DNA of 64,000 bases from Minisyncoccus sp023229485 (GTDB lineage Bacteria > Patescibacteriota > Minisyncoccia > Minisyncoccales > Minisyncoccaceae), in NCBI GenBank assembly GCA_041663645.1, contig JBAYMH010000002.1:1-64000 (forward strand), in the 5' to 3' direction. The first letter of the stretch is position 1, and each line of letters opens with the position of its first letter. Below, piece by piece: positions 1-6,777 of this stretch. A program made the position numbers and the translations under genes. A model generated the notes under the pieces. That model had not been told where the DNA came from. It worked only from the letters and a program-made list of their open reading frames with translations, and made no database searches.

Positions 1-2
1 AA

Positions 3-1349
3 AAATTAGAGAAGGAGAAACTAGAAAAGGAAAAGTTAGAAAAAGAAAAATTAGAGAAGGAGAAACTAGAAAAGGAAAAGTTAGAAAAAGAAAAATTAGA
101 GAAGGAGAAACTAGAAAAGGAAAGACTAGAGAAGGCTGGAATTTCACCAGAAATTACGAACATTGCAGATGCAATTGCCGGCAGGCAAGTAAAAGAAAAA
201 GTCATAAAGCAAAAATCTGAAATAATTATTCCTGAAATGCCTTCTGTTGAACAACTTGCCGAACAAGCCGAGCTGAGTTCATTTGCAGAAAAAGCAAAAG
301 CAAGAGAACTTGAAAATAAAAAAACTTCAGAAAAAGAAAAGGAAATTCAAAGGATAAAACTTGAACAAGAAGCAGAAAAAAGTTTAATCGAATTAAGGAA
401 AAAGAAAGAAGAGACTGATGAAGAAAAACTTAGACGAATCACCAACGCTACTTTTGATACCGAAGAAGCTATTAGTAATGTTCTTGAAGAAAAGATTCCT
501 TTTGAACAAAGAAAAAAAGAAATTGAGCTAGAAATAGAAAGGGCTGAAAAGAAGCTTGATCTTATTCTTGAACGAAAAGAAAGGATTGAAGAAGTTAAAA
601 AGACAATTGAGGATCAGGAAAATTCTTCAAAAAGTGTTGACGAAAAAAGAACTTTTGAAAAAGAAAGATGGAAAATAGAAGACCAGAGAAATGATGTTGG
701 ATTAGAGCAGGAAGAAAAAGAAGATGAAATAAAATCTCTAAAAGCTCAATTAAATGAATGTTCATATAATTTTGAAAAAATAGTTTCTAAAGAAAGGGAA
801 CTTAATTTAGAGTTAGAAATCCTTCGCAGAGATAGGGAAGACATATTACTTGAACAGCAAAAAAGAGTTATTCAAACAGATCTTGAAAAAATAGAAACCG
901 AAGCTTTTGCAATTAAAGATAAGATGTTTGAAAACACGAAATTGAAAAATGAATTAGATAGAAAGCTTTCAGATATTAAGAATAGAGAAAAATTATCGGA
1001 AGAAGAAATAAAAATATTAGAAAAAAGAACTGATGCGGCTGGTACCGAAAATGAAATTAGAGCACTTGAGCAACAACGTAAATCCGCTGAAAGAGCTAGA
1101 AGAGATGTTGAAACGGAAAGATGGAAAATAGAAGACTCGCTTTCTAAGGCTGAAAAAGAAAGGGACAAACTTAAAGAACGATATCAATTAATTTCTGGAG
1201 AAATAAAGGTTTTCCGAGATAAAGTATCTGATATTAATGAGAAAAAAGAACAGAATATAAAAATTCAAATTTCTCAAATCTCTGATAGGGTAAAAAATAA
1301 AGAGGCCGTGGAAGAAGAAAAAATAGAAGAAGATGCCGAAGATGAATAA
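3..1349 (+). CDS. Coiled-coil protein, 5' end missing
   Basis: The reading frame is open from the first bases of the window, so the gene starts upstream. An ATG at 237 is only an internal methionine. Residues 1-45 are repeats of the pentad LEKEK. A short non-coiled stretch follows (around bases 135-235), then several hundred residues rich in Glu, Lys and Leu with heptad character, ending in an acidic tail. No enzymatic motif, signal peptide or membrane helix is visible in the part present. The likely role is structural or scaffolding in the cytoplasm, but that is inference from composition alone. It lies 23 bp upstream of the DksA-like gene and may share its transcript. Confidence 0.75.
   Translation, partial: KLEKEKLEKEKLEKEKLEKEKLEKEKLEKEKLEKEKLEKERLEKAGISPEITNIADAIAGRQVKEKVIKQKSEIIIPEMPSVEQLAEQAELSSFAEKAKARELENKKTSEKEKEIQRIKLEQEAEKSLIELRKKKEETDEEKLRRITNATFDTEEAISNVLEEKIPFEQRKKEIELEIERAEKKLDLILERKERIEEVKKTIEDQENSSKSVDEKRTFEKERWKIEDQRNDVGLEQEEKEDEIKSLKAQLNECSYNFEKIVSKERELNLELEILRRDREDILLEQQKRVIQTDLEKIETEAFAIKDKMFENTKLKNELDRKLSDIKNREKLSEEEIKILEKRTDAAGTENEIRALEQQRKSAERARRDVETERWKIEDSLSKAEKERDKLKERYQLISGEIKVFRDKVSDINEKKEQNIKIQISQISDRVKNKEAVEEEKIEEDAEDE
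6..125 (+). repeat. 45-bp tandem repeat in coding sequence
   Basis: Two identical 45-bp units begin at 6 and 51, and a third that diverges after about 28 bases begins at 96. Each unit encodes three LEKEK pentads. The array probably extends beyond the window edge. DNA identity between units suggests recent slippage or unequal exchange. Confidence 0.85.
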
Positions 1350-1372
1350 GACAAAATAATAAGACAAATTGT

Positions 1373-1729
1373 ATGAATCCCGAACTATTAAAAGAATTAA
1401 AAAAAACGTTAGAAGAAAATAAAATAAAGTTGGAAGAAGAATTAAAATCATTTGCTACAAAAAATAAAGTAGGGGATGATTGGAATGTAAATTTTCCGGC
1501 AGGAGAAAATTGTGATGATGTTGAGTGCGAAGAAGATGAAGTAGAGGAATATGAAAATCTCTTACCAGTAGAGCATGCACTGGAGTTAACATTGAGAGAT
1601 GTAAATGCAGCCCTTGAGAGAATAGAAAAAGACGAATATGGAAAATGTGAGATTTGTGGGATAGAAATTGAAGAGGAAAGATTAAAAGCTATTCCTGAAG
1701 CAAAAACTTGCACTGAACATAAAGTATAG
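1373..1729 (+). CDS. DksA/TraR-family zinc-finger protein
   Basis: A 118-residue protein with a helical N-terminal half (residues 1-70) and a C-terminal zinc finger at about residues 93-117. The finger spacing is C-x2-C-x17-C-x2-H, matching the DksA/TraR family except that the fourth ligand is His. Family members bind RNA polymerase through the secondary channel and modulate initiation, often with ppGpp. The residues before the finger (VEHALELTLRDVNAALERI) match the usual family region. The start follows a 23-bp gap after the coiled-coil gene, and an intrinsic terminator follows the stop. Family assignment is firm; the exact role is not. Confidence 0.85.
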   Translation: MNPELLKELKKTLEENKIKLEEELKSFATKNKVGDDWNVNFPAGENCDDVECEEDEVEEYENLLPVEHALELTLRDVNAALERIEKDEYGKCEICGIEIEEERLKAIPEAKTCTEHKV

Positions 1730-1750
1730 TAATATTGAGGCCATAAAGAG

Positions 1751-1773
1751 CCCGCTAACAAGCGGGGTTTTTT
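1751..1773 (+). terminator. Intrinsic terminator
   Basis: Stem CCCGCT/AGCGGG (1751-1756 and 1761-1766) with a four-base loop, followed by a run of T. It ends the DksA-like transcript. Confidence 0.85.
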
Positions 1774-1927
1774 ATTATTATTAACTTCTTCTCTTATCGT
1801 TCCCATCCTTTTATCATTCCTGTCTCGCCCATATTTGGAGAAGGGAATTGATAAGGCCCCGCTTGCAAAGCAAACAACAAAGCACTGGTTACGAATTACT
1901 TGTCTTGCCCCTGATTGCTATTTTAGC

Positions 1928-2006
1928 GAGGTCCGACCTCAGACACGACGAGGTCCGACCTCAGGTCGGACCTCGCAGCACGCTTTGTCATTTTATGTTC
2001 TAATAT
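1928..2006. repeat. AGGTC/GACCT palindromic repeat, copy 1
   Basis: A perfect 13-bp-arm palindrome with one central base lies at 1949-1975, followed by the tail CAGCACG...CATTTTATGTTCTAATAT to 2006. An extra half palindrome (CGAGGTCCGACCTCAG) lies just upstream at 1928-1943, so this copy looks partly duplicated. Other copies are at 24904, 47308 and 59254. The rest of the roughly 300-bp gap 1774-2070 holds nothing else I recognise. Confidence 0.85.
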
Positions 2007-2070
2007 ATTTTCAAAAAATGTTTACGTTTTATTTTATTATTAATTTTAATGTTTGAATTTTTTAATAATT

Positions 2071-3582
2071 ATGTCTTCTAAAATATTTTCCGCAAATATT
2101 CTTGGGTTGCAATCTCAAATTATTGAGGTCGAATCCGAATGTACAAAAGGATTACGTTCCTTTAGTATTGTTGGGCTAGCTTCAAGGTCGATCGAAGAAG
2201 CAAAAGAAAGAATTGATTCCGCTATTAAAAATAGTTTTCTCAAAAAACCTTCAAGTGAAAACTTAAAAATAATTATCAATCTCGCTCCTGCCGATACAAA
2301 AAAAGAAGGAGCAATCCTCGACCTTCCAATTGCCTTATCTTACTTAATTGGATCTAAGCAAGCACGCTTTAATCCAGAGGATAAGCTTATCATAGGAGAG
2401 TTATCTCTCAACGGAGATGTTAGGAAGGCTAGGGGAGCCCTTATAATCGCAATCAAAGCAAGAGAAAAAGGATTTAAGGAATTAATACTACCAAAAGAAA
2501 ATGCACGGGAAGCAGCTCTTGTTTCTGGAATAAAAATCGTAGGAATAAAAAATCTGAAAGATTGCTTAGCTTACCTTGAAGGTAAGATAGAAATAAAGGC
2601 AGAAACAAAAATAATAAAACCTATAACTGGACTTCTCAACGAACTTGTCTGGATACAAGGGCAAGAATATGCTAAGCGAGCACTCGAAATTGCGGCCGCT
2701 GGAGGACACAACTTAATAATGGAAGGGCCGCCAGGGACAGGAAAAACTATGCTTGCAAAGGCGATGGCTAGTCTATTGCCGCAATTAAATGAAGAAGAAT
2801 CTCTTGAAGTTACAAAAATATATAGCCTCCTTGGATCGCTAGAAGAAGAATCTCCACTAATTTCGATTCCACCTTTTAGGGCTCCTCACCACACATCTTC
2901 TGAGGCAGCAATTCTTGGAGGAGGAACACCACTCAGACCAGGAGAAATAACTTTAGCACATAAGGGAATACTTTTTTTAGATGAATTTCCAGAATTTCAT
3001 CGGAATATTTTAGAAGCCTTAAGGCAGCCCTTAGAGGAAGGAGAAATTACAATTCTTAGAAGTAATAATAGAATATCCTTACCGGCAAAATTTTCTCTTA
3101 TTATTGCAGCGAATCCCTGTCCTTGCGGGTTCTATGGAGATAGTGAAAAAGACTGTATGTGTAACAGTTCCCAAATCCAAATGTATAGAAGAAAATTATC
3201 TGGACCAATTATTGACAGAATAGATATGTCTATTACCGTGCCAAGAATAAAATTTGATAAATTAAATGCAAAAAGTAATCCAGAAGACGCCGAAAGAATA
3301 AAAACAAATATTGCAAGAACAAGAGCAATACAATCTCATAGATTTGTGGGGCAGGGGATTAGTTTAAATTCGGAAATGAATATTGAGAAAATAAAAAAAT
3401 ATTGTTCTTTTGGAAAAGACTCAGCTGAAATTCTTAAAATTGCAGTTGACTCAGGAAAACTTTCTCCTCGAAGTTATCATCGATTATTAAAAGTAGCTAG
3501 AACAATTGCCGATTTAGATCAAAGCGAACAAATTCTTTTTTCTCATATATCTGAAGCCATTGCTTATCGTAAACAAAATTAA
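2071..3582 (+). CDS. comM: ComM/YifB-type Mg-chelatase-like AAA+ ATPase
   Basis: Starting at ATG 2071 (MSSKIFSANI) the protein has 503 residues, the normal size for ComM. An upstream in-frame TTG at 2053 would add six atypical residues. The N-terminal third is the Lon-like ChlI domain (SFSIVGLASRSIEEAKERI, APADTKKEGAILDLPIAL). The AAA+ core follows with Walker A GPPGTGKT and Walker B ILFLDEF, then the Cys-rich stretch NPCPCGFYGD and the C-terminal Mg-chelatase domain (RRKLSGPIIDRID). In transformable bacteria ComM is a branch-migration helicase that helps integrate incoming single-stranded DNA; this role is from the family. It is a single-gene unit convergent with the LysM/M23 gene. Confidence 0.93.
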   Translation: MSSKIFSANILGLQSQIIEVESECTKGLRSFSIVGLASRSIEEAKERIDSAIKNSFLKKPSSENLKIIINLAPADTKKEGAILDLPIALSYLIGSKQARFNPEDKLIIGELSLNGDVRKARGALIIAIKAREKGFKELILPKENAREAALVSGIKIVGIKNLKDCLAYLEGKIEIKAETKIIKPITGLLNELVWIQGQEYAKRALEIAAAGGHNLIMEGPPGTGKTMLAKAMASLLPQLNEEESLEVTKIYSLLGSLEEESPLISIPPFRAPHHTSSEAAILGGGTPLRPGEITLAHKGILFLDEFPEFHRNILEALRQPLEEGEITILRSNNRISLPAKFSLIIAANPCPCGFYGDSEKDCMCNSSQIQMYRRKLSGPIIDRIDMSITVPRIKFDKLNAKSNPEDAERIKTNIARTRAIQSHRFVGQGISLNSEMNIEKIKKYCSFGKDSAEILKIAVDSGKLSPRSYHRLLKVARTIADLDQSEQILFSHISEAIAYRKQN

Positions 3583-3590
3583 GTTTAAAT

Positions 3591-3617
3591 AAAAACAGAG
3601 GACTTAGCCTCTGTCTG
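3591..3617. terminator. Bidirectional intrinsic terminator
   Basis: Stem ACAGAGG (3595-3601) and CCTCTGT (3608-3614) with A-rich sequence on the left and T-rich on the right. It can serve both comM (plus) and the convergent LysM/M23 gene (minus). Confidence 0.75.
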
Positions 3618-3619
3618 TT

Positions 3620-4765
3620 TTAATAACTAACTTTTGTTCCAACCGCTTTTCGTGCTAAAGGATTTGCCCCCCCTCTAACTTCAAAGTGGAGATGACTTCC
3701 GTTCCCCCCCTTAAAAGCAATTATGTGTCCAGTATTTCCCATGTAGGCAATTGTTTGTCCTTGAGAAACTCTTTGTCCAGGAAGAGCACCTTCCGCAAAA
3801 GCACTTAAGTGAGAGTAAAGAGTTGTAACTCCACTATCGTGAAGAATAGTAATGTAATTTCCATACGGCCAAATCTTTTTGACGATTTGAACTGTTCCAG
3901 CAGCAGCGGCTACAACTGGAGTTCCAATATCATTAGCAATGTCAACAGCAGTATAATAGTTTTTTCCTCCGCTAGTATATGAATAGTGGGCTCCTTGAGT
4001 TAGCATACCTTTAGTTGGAGTAATAAATGCGGATTCTATCTGAGGAGTATTTTCGACTATAGGGGGAATATAATCTTCGTCAGCTTGTTTTTTCCCACCA
4101 GCAACGTTACTAGATGAAACTTTAACAGGTTTTCCATCTGGAATAATCAATAAATCTCCTAGAAAAACGTCTTTTTTTTCATTTAAATTATTAAATTCTG
4201 CTATTCTTTCCGAATTGGAACCATATTGCTTGGCAATGGACTCTGCCGTTTCGCCTTTTTCTACCATATGCATTACTCCGCTTATTGGTAGAATTATTAA
4301 TTCTTGCCCTTCTTTTATTTTCATGCTTGAAAGTTCGTTGGCAAGCAATATGGTTTCAGTAGAAATGCTAAATTTTTCAGCAATCTCAGAAATCGTTTCT
4401 CCTTTCTGTACCGTATATTTAATAATATTGTTTTGTTCTTCACTGTTAGTATCTTCTTGCATTAAAGTTGCGAAATTTTCCGAAGAAACAAATAGGGGGG
4501 AGCTAATTGGAGAAGCAACTCCATTATCACTCACTAATAGTGCTCCACTAGCTGGTAGCAATCCTTGGTCTAAATTAATAAATTCCGATACTTGATCCGC
4601 CCAAACGTTGCCATTTTTACTCTTTTCAAAAGGATTAATGCTGACAGCCAAAAGAAAAGCAAAACACAAGATTACAGCAAAAAAACGACCTTTGGGGGTC
4701 TTTGTTAATCTGATTATTTTGTTTTTCTTAATATCGCAATTGCCTAAAGATAATTTTTTGTTCAT
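3620..4765 (-). CDS. LysM-LysM-M23 envelope protein (degenerate zinc site)
   Basis: A 381-residue protein with a basic N-terminus and one membrane helix at about residues 28-43, so it is anchored or secreted. Two LysM domains (about 116-160 and 166-209) should bind peptidoglycan. The C-terminus (about 265-365) is an M23/LytM-type fold with YSHL (His319) and the HxH motif in SHLHFEV (His358, His360). The first zinc ligand, expected as His four residues before Asp275, is Tyr271 in YTAVDIA. It may therefore be a non-catalytic activator, as with EnvC/NlpD-type proteins, or use an altered metal site; that is inference. It is divergent from rsmA. Confidence 0.9.
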   Translation of the reverse strand: MNKKLSLGNCDIKKNKIIRLTKTPKGRFFAVILCFAFLLAVSINPFEKSKNGNVWADQVSEFINLDQGLLPASGALLVSDNGVASPISSPLFVSSENFATLMQEDTNSEEQNNIIKYTVQKGETISEIAEKFSISTETILLANELSSMKIKEGQELIILPISGVMHMVEKGETAESIAKQYGSNSERIAEFNNLNEKKDVFLGDLLIIPDGKPVKVSSSNVAGGKKQADEDYIPPIVENTPQIESAFITPTKGMLTQGAHYSYTSGGKNYYTAVDIANDIGTPVVAAAAGTVQIVKKIWPYGNYITILHDSGVTTLYSHLSAFAEGALPGQRVSQGQTIAYMGNTGHIIAFKGGNGSHLHFEVRGGANPLARKAVGTKVSY

Positions 4766-4850
4766 TCTCGTAAATAAGCCCTTGAAATTTAATAGTTTCT
4801 ATTCCAATATCTGTATATAGTATATTATTATTTTAATCTTTTTATCTTCT

Positions 4851-5705
4851 ATGTCAACTGAATTCTCCCCAAGCGGAAATATTAAAAAAACGCTAGAAAT
4901 AGCAGGATTTTCGGCTAAAAAAAGCCTTGGGCAGAATTTTCTTCATGATGCAAATATTATCAGAAAAATAGCAGAAGTAAGTAATGTCAGCAAAAAAGAT
5001 GTTGTTTTAGAGATAGGACCAGGATTTGGAACAATAACAGAGATTCTTGCTATAAACTCAAAAAAATTAATCGCAGTTGAGATGGATCGCAAAATAGCTA
5101 ATTGGCTTATTAATTCTCTTAATGAAAAGGGGATAGATAATGTCGAAATAATTATTAGTGATGCTATAAAAGAATTGAAAGATTCAAATAGTGAACTATT
5201 TTGTAAGTTGCCTAAAAAATACAAAGTTGTCGCTAATATTCCGTACTACTTGACGTCTCATTTAATTCGTTTGCTTCTTGAAAATGAAAATCCTCCAGAG
5301 TCAATAACTTTGATGATTCAAAAAGAGGTTGCTGAAAGAATTTGCAGTAAAAATATTAATTCTTTACTTTCTATTAGTATTAATTATTATGCAAATCCAA
5401 AAATAAATTTTTTTGTTTCTAAAAACTGTTTCCATCCAAAGCCAAAAATTGATAGTGCTGTCATTTCTCTTATTCCTAAAAGAAATTTACACGATAAACA
5501 ATTTACCAAAACTTTTTTTAAATTATTAAAAGCTGGTTTTTCGTCTCCACGAAAACAATTATTAAAAAATTTAATTCAAATAGGGGAGAGAGATAAAATA
5601 AAACAAATACTGGAATCTTCTAATTTAGACGCAACCCAACGAGCTGAAACGTTGTCCTTGGATGATTGGATAAGATTGACTAAAACTTATTTAGAATCCG
5701 AATAG
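4851..5705 (+). CDS. rsmA: 16S rRNA dimethyladenosine transferase RsmA (KsgA)
   Basis: A 284-residue SAM-dependent methyltransferase that dimethylates two adjacent adenines near the 3' end of 16S rRNA. The start of the fold (KKSLGQNFLHD), the SAM-binding motif EIGPGFGTIT and the catalytic motif NIPYYL are all present. The C-terminal helical domain includes FHPKPKIDSAVI, diagnostic for RsmA/Dim1. Length is normal. An AT-rich spacer with TATA-type -10 candidates around 4813-4825 separates it from the divergent LysM/M23 gene. It converges on the pilin-like operon end at 5737. Confidence 0.96.
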   Translation: MSTEFSPSGNIKKTLEIAGFSAKKSLGQNFLHDANIIRKIAEVSNVSKKDVVLEIGPGFGTITEILAINSKKLIAVEMDRKIANWLINSLNEKGIDNVEIIISDAIKELKDSNSELFCKLPKKYKVVANIPYYLTSHLIRLLLENENPPESITLMIQKEVAERICSKNINSLLSISINYYANPKINFFVSKNCFHPKPKIDSAVISLIPKRNLHDKQFTKTFFKLLKAGFSSPRKQLLKNLIQIGERDKIKQILESSNLDATQRAETLSLDDWIRLTKTYLESE

Positions 5706-5736
5706 AATCTTTTTTACAAAATTCCAGTAAGCATTA

Positions 5737-6777
5737 TTACTTAAGTTGGAACAAAGTTACATATCCGGGCTTAATTGTGTCTATGCTGTCTGGATTATAA
5801 GAATAGTCATATTTTAACGGATAACATGTTTCGTTTCCGGTCTTTTTTATAATCTGACAATTACATGAAGCACTATCATCTCCAATACCTCCTCCCATAG
5901 TACAAGATTCCTTATTCCTTGTTTCTATCAATACTAATATTTTTTCATCTTCCAATATAATTGACCCTGCTTCTATCCAATGACCGTCAGCGATGTTTAC
6001 TAATTTGTTTGGTATGCCATAAGAAGCAATTTGAGTTGTTTTTGGATAAAAACCTTGTTTTGTCTCACTTAAAAAACGGCAATTACCGTTGTCGTTATTT
6101 ATTATTTTTAAAGCAGGCCCTTCTTTTCCTGTTGTTTTAAATACATATACTGAGCTTATCTTAAATGGTGCTTTTCCACTGTCGGTTCCTTTGTTCCCGC
6201 TATAATAACATTGCCCTTTATAATCAGTTCCACTAAAAAATATTGCTCCATATTTCATATCTCCTGATGGTGGTTGCTCAATTGTAAAATGATCGGCTTT
6301 TTGATTAAAATTTTGTGCGGTTAAGTTTGGAGTTGCAACTGTTAAAAATGTTGATGCTGATCCTTCTTTTAGATAAACTCCATTAAGGCTCGCAGTAATT
6401 GATGTAGTTGACGGCCCTTGAATTTCTAGAATCTTCGAATTTATGGTATAGATAATCAAATAAGATCCTCCTAAAATTATTAACCCAAACACAGCACCTA
6501 TCATTCTCTTTTTAGCATCGCTAATTTTGGCTGGCTCTCCTCTTGATAAAAGTATTGTGACTCCTGATACTATTATCATAATCGTTGCGATAAGAGCCCC
6601 AGAGATAACTCCTATCCTATAAAAATACTCAACCGTGTTAGGTATATTTGAGCTACTATTTAAAGTTAATCCTCCTATGTTTGGGAAAGTTACTTCAAGT
6701 GCAAAAGATGTTCCACAAATGAATAGGGAATAGAGAGCAATTAATATTAATAATTCTTTTTTCTTTTTTATAAACAT
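5737..6777 (-). CDS. VirB2/TrbC-like N-terminus with crystallin-like ectodomain
   Basis: 346 residues. A signal peptide ends at about residue 26 (TSFA-LEV), followed by LEVTFPNIGG and two membrane helices (about 50-75 and 92-113) joined by a short basic loop (AKISDAKKRM). This is the layout of VirB2/TrbC-type pilins. The remainder is extracellular and includes a beta/gamma-crystallin-like strand motif (AIIFFSGTDYKGQCYY) and several Cys. It is the last gene of the minus-strand run and abuts the 975-residue gene without a gap. N-terminal resemblance to the four other members is clear by eye; function as pilin or anchor is inference. Confidence 0.75.
   Translation of the reverse strand: MFIKKKKELLILIALYSLFICGTSFALEVTFPNIGGLTLNSSSNIPNTVEYFYRIGVISGALIATIMIIVSGVTILLSRGEPAKISDAKKRMIGAVFGLIILGGSYLIIYTINSKILEIQGPSTTSITASLNGVYLKEGSASTFLTVATPNLTAQNFNQKADHFTIEQPPSGDMKYGAIFFSGTDYKGQCYYSGNKGTDSGKAPFKISSVYVFKTTGKEGPALKIINNDNGNCRFLSETKQGFYPKTTQIASYGIPNKLVNIADGHWIEAGSIILEDEKILVLIETRNKESCTMGGGIGDDSASCNCQIIKKTGNETCYPLKYDYSYNPDSIDTIKPGYVTLFQLK

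Noticed and set aside
6..125. CRISPR or iteron array at the window start
   Set aside because: The 45-bp units are contiguous and in frame, encoding the LEKEK coiled coil.
1835..2056. 73-residue open frame across copy 1 of the palindromic repeat
   Set aside because: Its translation is mostly the palindrome and its tail, and it has no start signal; it is chance.
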